Below, piece after piece: positions 7,038-14,487 of a DNA stretch of 14,487 bases (positions are counted from its first letter, which is position 1; every line of letters begins with the position of its first letter). The notes beneath the pieces were generated by a model. That model had not been told where the DNA came from, did not search any database, and was given only the letters and a program-made list of their open reading frames with translations. A program made the translations under genes and the position numbers. Source of the DNA: a bacterium (GTDB taxonomy: Bacteria; Hydrogenedentota; Hydrogenedentia; Hydrogenedentiales; SLHB01). The stretch covers positions 1 through 14,487 of the forward strand of contig JAAEQP010000788.1 in assembly GCA_024231375.1 (NCBI GenBank), in the 5' to 3' direction.

Positions 7038-8072
7038 CTATACGAGGTCGATGATGGAACCGCTTTCGGCGGATTCGATGGCGGCCAGGCTGACCTTCAG
7101 GCTCTTGACCGCGTCGGCGTAGTCGCTGCGGACCGCGGAGAAGTCGCCGGTCTTGACGGCGTTGATGAAGGTGGCGTCGAGCAGGGGCGAGGTGTCGGCC
7201 TCGATGACTTCCGTCTTCAGTTCGTCGCCTTCTTTTCGGATGATCTCCATCTTGCCGAAATCGATTTTCAAGCGGAAATCGGATGCGAAGATGTCGAAGA
7301 TGACGTCCCACATGTACGGAACCTGACACGAACACGTGAAGGTGGCGGGAATGCCGGATTCGAATCCCATAAGGAGCGTGGTGGCGTCCCATATGTTGTA
7401 TTCGTGGAGGTCGAGGCCCGCGGCGGTGTCGTCGACCGATCCCTTGCCCAAGGCAGTGGCGTCCAGGGTGTCGGCGCTGACCTTGGCGCCGGTGCGTTTG
7501 GCGGCAGCGACCCATTCCACGTCGCCGAGGACGTAGCGCATGAGGTCGATGAGGTGCGTGGCCTGCTCAACGATTTGGCCGCCGGAGAAGGCCATGCGCG
7601 TGTACCAGCCGCCGATGGCGCCACACACGTAGTGGGCGTTGACCGAATTGACGAATGTGCCCGCGAGCATTTCCTTGGCTTTGTCCATGATGTCGAGGTA
7701 CCGGATCTGGTAGCCGACGCAGGTGCCGATTCCGCGCTTCTGCACGCGATCAAGGATGTCCTCGGCGAGGTCCAGGTGCGTCGATAGCGGTTTCTCGACG
7801 AAGAAGGGAAGCCCCTTGTGGATCACGTCGACTTCGGGTTCGCCATGCTGATGGGGCGGGATCGAGATGTAGCAGCAGTCGAGGTCCCGCTCGGCCAGCA
7901 TGGTCTTGTGGCTGGCGTAGGCCTTTGCCCCGTGTTTCTCAGCGGTGGCCTTGGCTTTGGAGAAGTCGATATCCGCAACGGCGACGACGTCCGCATCCGG
8001 CACGTCCTTGATCATGTCGAGGTGCCAGTTGGCGTTGCCCCCAGCGCCGATGAATCCGATTTTCACTGCCAT
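7038..8072 (-). CDS. Gfo/Idh/MocA-family NAD(P)-dependent oxidoreductase
   Basis: Two-domain sugar or cyclitol dehydrogenase-type enzyme: an N-terminal Rossmann fold binding NAD(P) and a C-terminal alpha/beta domain binding substrate. The ATG at 8072 is chosen because AAAGGGA lies just upstream and translation starts at once with VKIGFIGAGGNANWH, the dinucleotide-binding loop (3-17). The open frame continues upstream into non-family sequence. The 344-residue product shows the conserved FFVEKPLS (90-97) with catalytic-region K95, IPPHQH (71-76), and EQATHLIDLMRYVLGDV (169-185) with H173 and D176 in the usual active-site place. It ends normally with SGSIIDLV. The gene is divergent from the AGCS symporter across about 200 bases. 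The substrate cannot be read from the sequence; such enzymes often act on sugars, inositols or amino sugars. Confidence 0.92.
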   Translation of the reverse strand: MAVKIGFIGAGGNANWHLDMIKDVPDADVVAVADIDFSKAKATAEKHGAKAYASHKTMLAERDLDCCYISIPPHQHGEPEVDVIHKGLPFFVEKPLSTHLDLAEDILDRVQKRGIGTCVGYQIRYLDIMDKAKEMLAGTFVNSVNAHYVCGAIGGWYTRMAFSGGQIVEQATHLIDLMRYVLGDVEWVAAAKRTGAKVSADTLDATALGKGSVDDTAAGLDLHEYNIWDATTLLMGFESGIPATFTCSCQVPYMWDVIFDIFASDFRLKIDFGKMEIIRKEGDELKTEVIEADTSPLLDATFINAVKTGDFSAVRSDYADAVKSLKVSLAAIESAESGSIIDLV

Positions 8073-8275
8073 GATGGTTCCCTTTCCGTGCGCCGGGTTT
8101 CGGCGCGTGTTGTCGATAGCTTTGGGTATGATACAGGACCGACGCTGGGAGAAATCAAGGGTAAATCGGTGATTCGACGGGGAACCGCGGGGGATGGTAT
8201 TCTGAGCCGCAACGGGATGGTGGGGGTGGTTCAGGCACCGGGCTTGAAACCGCACGAATACGGGGATTCTATCGG

Positions 8276-9838
8276 ATGAATGTGTTGCTGGGCGCTGCCA
8301 AGTGGGTGATGGACGGGGTCCTTTGGGGACCGATCATGATCGTGCTGCTGGTGGGCACGGGCGTGTACCTGACGGTGCGCCTCGGGTTCCTCCAGATTCG
8401 GTTCTTCAAGCACGGCGTCAAGTGCATTACGGGCGCGTTCGACGACCCGAATGAGGAAGGCGACGTCTCGCATTTCCAGGCCTTGTCGGCGGCGTTGGCG
8501 GCGACCATTGGCACAGGCAACATCGCGGGCGTGGCAACGGCGATTGCTTTGGGTGGACCGGGGGCGGTGTTCTGGATGTGGATGACGGCCCTGATCGGCA
8601 TGGCCACGAAATTCGCCAGTTGCACCTTGGCGTTGCGCTACCGGCACATTGCCGCTGATGGCACCGTGGCCGGAGGCCCCATGCACTACCTGACAGACGG
8701 GTTGGGCTTGCGGTGGCTGGGCGTGCTGTTCGCCCTGTTCGCGGGCTTGGCGTCGTTTGGGATTGGGTGCGCGGTCCAATCGAACTCCGTGGTGGACGGG
8801 TTGCTCAGCCTGTTCCCGAGCGCCATGGACGGACCCCGGATTCCCGAATCGGTCGCGGTCGTTGGCGGTACGCTGATCATCAAACCTGCTATCGGGTTGG
8901 TACTTGCCGTGCTGGTGGGAATGGTCATCCTGGGCGGCATCAAGCGTATCGCCACGGTGGCGTCGCGGATTGTGCCGTTCATGTGTGTCGTGTACGTACT
9001 GGGCGCGCTGATTATTCTGGCGCGGAACGCCGGAGCGGTGCCGGGCGCGTTTGCCCAGATCTTCGAGTATGCGTTCAGTCCGCTGGCTGTTGGCGGCGGC
9101 TTCGTAGGGGTGGTGATGCAACGGACGTTGCGCATGGGCGTGGCGCGGGGCGTGTTCAGCAACGAGGCCGGGTTGGGATCGGCCCCCATGGCTCATGCGG
9201 CGGCGAAGACCAAGGAACCCGTGCGCGAAGGGTTCGTGGCCATGCTGGGACCCTTCATCGACACCATCGTGGTATGCAGCATGACAGCGCTGGTCATCAT
9301 CGTGACGGGCGCGTGGCAGGTGAAATCCGCTGACGGCGAGTTGCTGTACGGACCGGGCGGAAAGGGCCTGCCCATGATGGCGGAAGTGAACGGAGACAGC
9401 GTCCGGGTGGTCGGATCGTTGGGCGAAGACGGCCAACCCTTCGTCGACGCGGACGGCGACTACTACCCGGTCCCCACCGGCGCGGCCTTGACGGCGTCGG
9501 CCTTCGAGCAAGGCCTGGGCCACAAGGCGGGTGCGATCATTGTGGCGCTGGGAATCATGTTGTTCGCCTACTCGACGATGATCTCCTGGTCATACTACGG
9601 CGATCGATGCTGGTTGTATCTACTTGGCGAGGGCGCCGTGAAACCGTACCGGCTGGTGTTCTGCGTGTTCGTCATCGTGGGTACCGTGAGCGGGTTGGAG
9701 TTCATCTGGAATCTGGCGGATAGCCTGAACGCGCTGATGGCCATCCCGAACCTGGTGGCCCTGCTGGGGCTGGGCGGGGTCGTGGCGGCGGAGACGAAGG
9801 ACTACGTGAAGCGCATGAAGGAGCAGGAACTGCTGTAG
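8276..9838 (+). CDS. AGCS-family sodium:alanine/glycine symporter
   Basis: Inner-membrane secondary transporter that imports alanine, glycine or similar small amino acids with sodium or protons. Family signatures are clear: ATIGTGNIAGVATAIALGGP (76-95), PGAVFWMWMTALIGMATKF (95-113), GGPMHYL (133-139), and GVFSNEAGLGSAPMAHAAAK (292-311). Many hydrophobic segments run the whole length. At 520 residues it is longer than the common 450-480. The extra length is mostly a hydrophilic stretch at about 349-400, rich in G, D and E and including DADGDYYP, before the GAALTASAFEQGLG motif (402-415). The ATG at 8276 has only a weak purine-rich stretch (GGGGA) about nine bases upstream. The GH13 gene follows after 81 bases and may be co-transcribed. 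Confidence 0.95.
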   Translation: MNVLLGAAKWVMDGVLWGPIMIVLLVGTGVYLTVRLGFLQIRFFKHGVKCITGAFDDPNEEGDVSHFQALSAALAATIGTGNIAGVATAIALGGPGAVFWMWMTALIGMATKFASCTLALRYRHIAADGTVAGGPMHYLTDGLGLRWLGVLFALFAGLASFGIGCAVQSNSVVDGLLSLFPSAMDGPRIPESVAVVGGTLIIKPAIGLVLAVLVGMVILGGIKRIATVASRIVPFMCVVYVLGALIILARNAGAVPGAFAQIFEYAFSPLAVGGGFVGVVMQRTLRMGVARGVFSNEAGLGSAPMAHAAAKTKEPVREGFVAMLGPFIDTIVVCSMTALVIIVTGAWQVKSADGELLYGPGGKGLPMMAEVNGDSVRVVGSLGEDGQPFVDADGDYYPVPTGAALTASAFEQGLGHKAGAIIVALGIMLFAYSTMISWSYYGDRCWLYLLGEGAVKPYRLVFCVFVIVGTVSGLEFIWNLADSLNALMAIPNLVALLGLGGVVAAETKDYVKRMKEQELL

Positions 9839-9919
9839 GGCGTGGGCCGCACGTCCCGGCCTACGTCGGCTGTCGCCCCGCTTCCAGGAATATAACGGAC
9901 ACTTTGGTGGAGACTCCGT

Positions 9920-12900
9920 GTGACGTGCAATAGACGGAAGCCTGGTGGCAGGATCCTGCCCGGCATTGCGAGACGACGTGCTGTTCTGTTGATCGCCGTG
10001 ACGTGGCTCCTGTCCGCCTCGGCGGACACTGGTGCGCAACCCACGGCCTGGAGTCTCGAGAACGGCTGGCTCGCGGGCACGTGTGAGGGGAAGCCCGTCA
10101 CGAGTGCCTGTGAAGACCCCGCGGTGAACGTGACGGTCGATGACACCCCGTTGCTGTCCAACGGCGAAGCCTGTGAACTGACACGCGAATCCGACGGTTC
10201 GCTTGTGGCGGTGTACGACACCCCACGCGGCCGTCTGACTGACCGGTATGCGCCATTCCCCGAGTTGGGTCCAAATGCCTGGATGCGATCGCTTACCTAC
10301 ACCAACACCTCGGATGCCTCGCAAGACCTGTGCAGCGCCACCATGCGTGTACGGCCCGTTCGGCCTGAGACTGGGTGCGACTGGAATCCCCGTTACTTCT
10401 GGTTCGGCGAGACCACGGCGGGTCCTGCGGTCTGCGTCAGTTACCACAGCGTGACCGACAGCTACGGTCTGAGTATCGACGGCGAGGGGAGGCCGGGGCA
10501 CCGCGTCACCGCGCGCTGGCGGCTGGCGCCGGGGCAGGAGGCCGTTGTCGGACGGCAGGGCATCTGGTTGGCGCGTGCAGACGCGGAAGCCTATCGAGAG
10601 GAAGTTCAGCGTTGGTACGAGGCGGTCGGGATTCGGGTGCCTGCGGTGCCGGACTGGTTGCCGGGCGCCATCCTGTACGAGGTGAACGCGGGTGGCCATG
10701 TGGACGCGCGGTTCAGCAACGTGGGCGGGTTCGACCGGCTGGCGCGCCAGATACCGTATCTGGCCGACTTGGGCGTGACGGCCGTGTGGTTGCAGGGGGT
10801 CCACGAACATAAGGTCGGGCCCGATCCGGTCAAGGGCGGCTGGAACCTGTACGGACCCCGCGACTTCTCGCGGGTCGATGCGATCCTGGGCGGCCCAGAT
10901 GCGCTGAAACGGTTAACTGAAGCGTTTCGTGATAGTGGGATTCATGTAATCGGCGAGATTGTGCCTCACGGCTGGCTGTCGAAACAGGCCACGGAGCTGA
11001 AGGATTGGTGGACCGTGCGGCGCGATGGCGAGCTGCAACGGAACTGGGGCGGCTCGGGCATGGACTATGCCTCGCCGGAATGGCAGAGCGTGATGCGGGA
11101 CGCCGTGGCCATGTTGGCGGTGGAATACGGCATGGAAGGGGCGCGCATCGACGTGGCGGACGGGTCGGGTCCCAACTGGGGATCGCCGCGCACGAACCAC
11201 GCGTCCTATTCCACGCGGGGCGGGTCGCTGGAGATGCTGCGCGCGATCCGCGAAGGCCTGTCGCTGGGTGTTGCCGACCCTGTGCTCATCCCCGAAAGTT
11301 GGAACACGCCGGAGATGTTCGGCGAGGCGGCCGTGGGCTACGGGCATGCCGGATGGTTTCTGTACGGCCGGGACTTGCCGCATCTGCGTTCCGAACCCGC
11401 TGAACTGGTCCGCACCTTGCGCGACTTCTATGAAACTGACCGGGGGAGCCACCCCAAGGGCGCGCGGATTCTGCGCACGCTGAACAATCACGACACGGTG
11501 GTCCATTTTGGGCGGATTCAGCATCGGTATGGCGCGGGGCTGGCCCGCGCGCTCTACGGCGTGTGCCTGATGACGCCGGGTGTCCCAATGATGTACCAGG
11601 AAGAGGAAATCGGCAACTACGAGGCCATCCGCCGCTTGAACTGGGCGCGCCGGTGCGTGCCCGAGTTTGTGGATGGCGAAGCTGACTATCTCTCTGTGGA
11701 CGCAGGGGATACGGTATTCGCGTGTCTGCGTAGTATGGGGGAGAGGCATGCGCTAGGGTTGAGCAATCTGTCGGGCGAACGCGTGTCGCGGAGCATCGCG
11801 TTGCCTGAAGACGTCGCCGCCACGTGCGACCGTGCATACGATGCGGTATCGGGCCGGAGGGCTCCAGTGCGGGACGGAGCGTTCGAGTGGACGCTGGAAC
11901 CGTACGGGACAGCCTTGCTGCGGTTGGGCATGGAGCCGGTGGAGATGCGTCTGGCGCGCGCGTACGGGGGAGAGGTGCCGTCGGTGGATGCGGCGGCATC
12001 GGCGTTCTCGGCGACAATGGCCGAAGACCGGGTCCTGATACGTGCAGGAACACTTGTGGCCGAGTTGGCGGCGGGACCGGGGCCTTGGACCCCGATCGAC
12101 AGCGAGTTGAGCCTGTATCGGAGCCCCTATGGAACGGTATCGTGGAAGTCCGCAGTAGATCGGTTCGAGTTCTCGGTAACGCTGGATGAGTCCGCGACGA
12201 ACTGCTGGCCCGAGTTGCGCGTGTTCAATGCAGACCGGTGGTTGGTGTCGGGGCGAACAGCGCTGCTGGACGACCGCGTGATGCGTCGGCATTTCCGGTT
12301 TCCGGCCGAGGCGGACTACGCGTGGGACAAGTCCATGGCGTGGGGACCGTGGCCCCATCATGAACTCTACGACCATTGCGCGCCGACGGGGCGTTTGTGG
12401 GAGTCGGTGGTCGAGCCTTTGCACCCGGAATGTCCGACCGTGGCCTTCCAGGATGGTGACGGTGTCGGACTGGTGGTCGACGGCATCGCGAGTTCCGCCC
12501 GGCATCTGTTGCTCACCGACCGGTGCGGCGAGGAGGGGCCCCCCGAGCCCTATGGATTGGCGCTTCGGTTCTACGGGCGCGACCCGGATCTTGCGCCTCG
12601 AACGGCCACGTTCGGGATGGGTCAACCCTGGTCAATGGACACCTACCCAGCGGAATCGCAAGGCGCGCAGACGCTTGCTTTTTCGTTATATCTCGCGGAA
12701 AACGGCGATATCCGAAAGGCCCTGGACGCGCCGCGACTGCCTGTGCCCGTGGGCGTGTCCGAGAAACGTGAGGGTGGCCAGTTCAACGCGGCCCATGACG
12801 CTACCTGGTACGTTGACCCCGGCGTGGTCACGTGGTCGGGGCTGGCGGCCGTTCAGGGTCGGTACCGGATTCGGCTTGAGCTGCGCCACAGCGAGGTGTC

Positions 12901-13126
12901 CGAAACCGGGACGGATCTGGACGATGCTTACGTGGTGACCTTGGATGGCGTGGAATTGGCGCTGGAATGGGTGACGCGTAACACCTTCAACACGGGGAAC
13001 GCCTATTTCGGTCATGCGCTGACCGCGCCTGTGGATTTGAGCGACGGGCCGCACACATTGGGTATCGCCACGAAGAAGACTTGGTGCGCCATGCGGGGCG
13101 GGTTTCATCTGGTGGCTGCTGAGTAG
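9920..13126 (+). CDS. Large secreted GH13 (alpha-amylase superfamily) protein
   Basis: Predicted exported glycoside hydrolase or transglycosylase acting on alpha-glucans or related sugars. The GTG at 9920 follows GGTGGAG at seven bases. Residues 1-40 form a signal peptide: an arginine-rich start, hydrophobic LLIAVTWLLSASA (23-35), and cleavage near A35 or A39. About 41-240 is a beta-rich N-terminal domain. The GH13 barrel spans about 245-580, with LYEVNAGGH early (252-260), region I VIGEIVPHG (343-351), region II EGARIDVAD (406-414) with nucleophile D411, region III LIPESW (456-461) with acid/base E459, and region IV LNNHD (521-525) with D525. The catalytic triad is therefore complete, but region I has Glu-x-x-Pro-His in place of the usual Asp-x-x-Asn-His. 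A short beta C domain reaches about 670. About 400 further residues are not recognised; the last hundred look beta-sandwich-like. Exact activity is unknown. Confidence 0.88.
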   Translation: MTCNRRKPGGRILPGIARRRAVLLIAVTWLLSASADTGAQPTAWSLENGWLAGTCEGKPVTSACEDPAVNVTVDDTPLLSNGEACELTRESDGSLVAVYDTPRGRLTDRYAPFPELGPNAWMRSLTYTNTSDASQDLCSATMRVRPVRPETGCDWNPRYFWFGETTAGPAVCVSYHSVTDSYGLSIDGEGRPGHRVTARWRLAPGQEAVVGRQGIWLARADAEAYREEVQRWYEAVGIRVPAVPDWLPGAILYEVNAGGHVDARFSNVGGFDRLARQIPYLADLGVTAVWLQGVHEHKVGPDPVKGGWNLYGPRDFSRVDAILGGPDALKRLTEAFRDSGIHVIGEIVPHGWLSKQATELKDWWTVRRDGELQRNWGGSGMDYASPEWQSVMRDAVAMLAVEYGMEGARIDVADGSGPNWGSPRTNHASYSTRGGSLEMLRAIREGLSLGVADPVLIPESWNTPEMFGEAAVGYGHAGWFLYGRDLPHLRSEPAELVRTLRDFYETDRGSHPKGARILRTLNNHDTVVHFGRIQHRYGAGLARALYGVCLMTPGVPMMYQEEEIGNYEAIRRLNWARRCVPEFVDGEADYLSVDAGDTVFACLRSMGERHALGLSNLSGERVSRSIALPEDVAATCDRAYDAVSGRRAPVRDGAFEWTLEPYGTALLRLGMEPVEMRLARAYGGEVPSVDAAASAFSATMAEDRVLIRAGTLVAELAAGPGPWTPIDSELSLYRSPYGTVSWKSAVDRFEFSVTLDESATNCWPELRVFNADRWLVSGRTALLDDRVMRRHFRFPAEADYAWDKSMAWGPWPHHELYDHCAPTGRLWESVVEPLHPECPTVAFQDGDGVGLVVDGIASSARHLLLTDRCGEEGPPEPYGLALRFYGRDPDLAPRTATFGMGQPWSMDTYPAESQGAQTLAFSLYLAENGDIRKALDAPRLPVPVGVSEKREGGQFNAAHDATWYVDPGVVTWSGLAAVQGRYRIRLELRHSEVSETGTDLDDAYVVTLDGVELALEWVTRNTFNTGNAYFGHALTAPVDLSDGPHTLGIATKKTWCAMRGGFHLVAAE

Positions 13127-13183
13127 CCTGGCGACGACCTGAGCAGTTCCCGGACTCGGAATCGGACATGAAGTCTGAAGACC

Positions 13184-13238
13184 CCTCACCCCAACCCTCT
13201 CCCGCTGGGCGAGGGGGCGAGCCCGTTGGGAGAGGTGA
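13184..13238. repeat. Dispersed palindromic repeat, long variant
   Basis: Begins CCTCACCCCAACCCTCTCCC and ends GTTGGGAGAGGTGA. The outer arms 13196-13203 and 13228-13235 pair perfectly, and inner GGGCGAGGGGGCGAGCCC can form a second hairpin. It belongs to the same family as the units at 1-37, 53-105 and 6986-7022 and lies about 57 bases after the GH13 stop. The rest of the gap to 13464 holds only the possible promoter below. Confidence 0.75.
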
Positions 13239-13263
13239 TTTCAGAGAGTCCTGTGAGTCGTCG

Positions 13264-13292
13264 TCGACGCACGGGAGACTCTGGTGTATGAT
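13264..13292 (+). promoter_or_regulatory. Possible promoter for the Mrr-like gene
   Basis: TCGACG (13264-13269) and TATGAT (13287-13292) are spaced by 17 bases. The -10 box matches the consensus at five of six positions and the -35 at four. Use of this promoter would leave a 5' untranslated region of roughly 165 bases. Evidence is motif match only. Confidence 0.3.
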
Positions 13293-13464
13293 GGGGCACT
13301 AGGTTTTCGGTTTTTGGGGACATCTCTGTAGCTGTAGGAGTGGGGGGCGGTCTGCTGTCTCCGGCAAGGGGTTCTGTTTCTGGACGGGTCCCATGCAGGC
13401 GTGAAGTTTCGGAGAGTGAGACGGATAGGTAAGACTGCTGATGCGGCGGTGGGAGTGGCACGTG

Positions 13465-14346
13465 ATGGCACGACACGGCAGATTTCTGGAGCAGGTTGTT
13501 GCGGTGATCGAGCGGTCGTATGCGGATCGGCCGGATACGCGGGTTGAGTCTCCGAAGATGCTGGTGGATCGGGTGACGGGGGAGGAGCGTGAGTTTGATG
13601 TGGTGGTGACGGGGCGGGCTGGACGGCATGAGACGGTGATCGTGATTGAGTGTCGGGATCTGGCGCGGAAGGTGGATGTTGGTGCGGTGGAGGCGTTCCG
13701 GGCGAAGTGCCAGGATGTTGGGGTTGCTCCGGGGGTGATGGTGTCGCGGAAGGGGTTTTCGAAGCAGGCGCGGAAGAAGGCGGAGGCGGCGGGGATTGGG
13801 TGTCTCGAGCTGCAGGAGGTTGAGTCGCATCCGTGGTTGTTGACGAAGGGGTTGGACCGGATCGCGGTTTCGGCGCTTTCTCAGGAGTGGGTGTTTCCGG
13901 AGCAGGATAGGTTTGGGTCTGAGCCTGTTGAGTATCTGGTGGACAGTGGGGAGCCGGTGAGCAAAGAACGGTTTGCGGAGAGTGGGGGGAGGCTCTTGGC
14001 TGAGGTTCTTGGGGTGCGGCCGGCGGCGACGGAGGAGGATGAGATCAAGGTGCGGTTGTCGGTGCGGGGTCTGAGGATGCGGGGTGTGAAGAGTGGGGCG
14101 GTGGTGGATGTGACGTTGGCTTTGGTGAGGGTGGTCTATCGGGTGGCTTGTGAGTGGGTGCCGTTCACGATGGGGCAGTTGCGGGATTCTGGGAAGGATG
14201 AGCGGGTCGCGGATGTGGTGACGGCGCCGGTTTGTGTGGGTGATCGGAGGGGGCATGTGATGATTGTGATGGGTGAGGATGGGGGACGGATTGAGTATGT
14301 GGCGGAGGATGAGGATGGGAAGGGGAAGAAGGGGGAGTACGTCTAA
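13465..14346 (+). CDS. Mrr-like PD-(D/E)xK restriction-endonuclease-family protein
   Basis: Probable DNA-cleaving or DNA-binding protein of the Mrr_cat type. Residues about 7-118 fit the fold: helix FLEQVVAVIERSYA (7-20), VTGEEREFDVVV (37-48) with D45, and VIVIECRDLARKVDVGAVEAF (split over 58-78) with E62 and R64. VMVSRKGFSKQARKKAEAAGI (91-111) follows. The ExR in place of ExK occurs in some members of this family, so loss of activity should not be assumed. The remaining 175 residues are not recognised. The ATG at 13465 follows GGGAG (13451-13455); an in-frame ATG at 13441 would add eight residues. The coding strand is strikingly G-rich and C-poor (33 G and 3 C in the last full 60 bases, 14281-14340), unlike its neighbours, which suggests separate ancestry. 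It ends nine bases before an IS3-type terminus. No methylase or other defence gene is in view. Confidence 0.8.
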   Translation: MARHGRFLEQVVAVIERSYADRPDTRVESPKMLVDRVTGEEREFDVVVTGRAGRHETVIVIECRDLARKVDVGAVEAFRAKCQDVGVAPGVMVSRKGFSKQARKKAEAAGIGCLELQEVESHPWLLTKGLDRIAVSALSQEWVFPEQDRFGSEPVEYLVDSGEPVSKERFAESGGRLLAEVLGVRPAATEEDEIKVRLSVRGLRMRGVKSGAVVDVTLALVRVVYRVACEWVPFTMGQLRDSGKDERVADVVTAPVCVGDRRGHVMIVMGEDGGRIEYVAEDEDGKGKKGEYV

Positions 14347-14355
14347 TGGGTCGTA

Positions 14356-14380
14356 TGGAGTTACCTCGAATTTGCGGACA
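14356..14380 (-). repeat. Probable terminal inverted repeat of the IS3-family element
   Basis: The sequence starting TGGAGTTACC and ending TTTGCGGACA has the TG-start form of IS3-family ends and overlaps the transposase stop codon, as usual for these elements. This places the element boundary at 14356. The partner end lies beyond the window, so the repeat and any short target duplication cannot be confirmed. Confidence 0.6.
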
Positions 14381-14487
14381 CGTGGGGGCAGATTACTCCA
14401 GCCATGAATTGAGCTTCAAAGTTCAGTGGTGTCTGGTAGCCAATGGCGCTATGCAAACGTCGTCGGTTGTAGAAGGTTTCGATGTAG
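14361..14487 (-). CDS. IS3-family transposase (OrfB), C-terminal end, cut by window edge
   Basis: Reading the minus strand from the window edge gives 41 codons and a TAA at 14361-14363. The peptide contains ETFYNRRRLHSAIGYQTP and then LNFEAQF, the classic C-terminal end of the DDE integrase-core transposase of IS3-family elements. That domain cuts and joins DNA during transposition. Only the last part is present; the DDE residues themselves and OrfA would lie to the right, outside the window. The stop falls inside the predicted terminal repeat. Whether the element is intact cannot be judged here. Confidence 0.93.
   Translation of the reverse strand, partial: YIETFYNRRRLHSAIGYQTPLNFEAQFMAGVICPHVSANSR

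Larger units (their letters stand above)
14356..14487 (-). mobile_element. IS3-family insertion sequence, 3' end only
   Basis: Comprises the terminal repeat at 14356-14380 and the transposase C terminus described above, with the transposase pointing left towards the Mrr-like gene. The base composition is more balanced than that of the adjacent G-rich gene, giving a sharp compositional junction at about 14350. The remainder of the element lies beyond the right edge. Confidence 0.85.

Noticed and set aside
8128..8158. Minus-strand TTGATT and TATCAT as a promoter for the oxidoreductase
   Set aside because: The boxes are 19 bases apart, outside the usual 16-18 range, and no other support was seen.
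8073..8255. Upstream extension of the oxidoreductase by 61 residues
   Set aside because: The Rossmann fold begins right after the ATG at 8072, which has a ribosome-binding site; the extension has no conserved sequence.
8231..9523. 430-codon minus-strand open frame
   Set aside because: It is antisense to the AGCS symporter, with H/R/Q-rich low-complexity composition and no family signal.
9845..9861. GGCCG/CGGCC hairpin after the symporter gene
   Set aside because: The stem is only five base pairs with no T run, so it is too weak to call a terminator.
13186..14256. 356-codon minus-strand open frame rich in P, H and R
   Set aside because: The open frame results from the G bias of the Mrr-like gene on the other strand; its composition is not protein-like.
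1..14487. CRISPR array, tRNA or rRNA genes
   Set aside because: No regularly spaced direct repeats with unique spacers and no recognisable RNA gene sequence were seen.

Overview
The window is a GC-rich bacterial chromosome segment with nine complete protein genes that read as ordinary chromosomal genes, one restriction-endonuclease-like gene of different base composition, and the cut end of an IS3-family insertion sequence. The gene mix suggests a Gram-negative, heterotrophic, polysaccharide-degrading bacterium of the kind common among environmental planctomycete-like or Hydrogenedentes-like lineages. It includes a secreted pectate-lyase-like protein, a very long secreted GH13 protein, a Gfo/Idh/MocA dehydrogenase, a bacterial acyl-CoA-binding protein, anhydromuramic acid kinase and many short dispersed intergenic palindromes. 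That taxonomic placement is inference from gene content and style only; the window has no rRNA or other phylogenetic marker.

Layout. 1-228 holds palindromic dispersed repeats upstream of hisD. hisD (229-1533) and hisC (1606-2655) are histidine biosynthesis genes on the + strand, separated by a hairpin that looks like an intrinsic terminator. A 260-base gap follows, filled by dispersed inverted repeats and bracketed by a 24-base direct repeat of the hisC 3' end. Next come a PL1-type pectate-lyase-like exported protein (2916-4253) and an M48 metallopeptidase lipoprotein (4275-5084), closely spaced and probably co-transcribed. A bidirectional terminator-like inverted repeat separates them from the convergent anmK gene (5238-6383, - strand). 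An acyl-CoA-binding protein gene (6625-6894, +) is followed by a strong hairpin. A Gfo/Idh/MocA oxidoreductase (7038-8072, -) is divergent from an AGCS sodium:amino-acid symporter (8276-9838, +). The symporter is followed by a 1068-residue GH13 alpha-amylase-superfamily protein (9920-13126, +). After a 338-base gap holding another dispersed palindrome and a possible promoter comes an Mrr-like PD-(D/E)xK nuclease gene (13465-14346, +). The predicted IS3 terminus begins nine bases after its stop codon.

How the genes fit together. Two themes are visible: amino-acid metabolism and uptake (hisD, hisC, AGCS) and carbohydrate or cell-wall handling (PL1 lyase, GH13, Gfo/Idh oxidoreductase, AnmK). The Mrr-like gene beside an IS element is the only accessory-looking part, marked by strongly G-biased, C-poor coding. 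I do not see a convincing new multi-gene system. The most unusual items are the divergent GH13 protein, the direct-repeat-bracketed insertion between hisC and the lyase, and the Mrr-like/IS3 junction.
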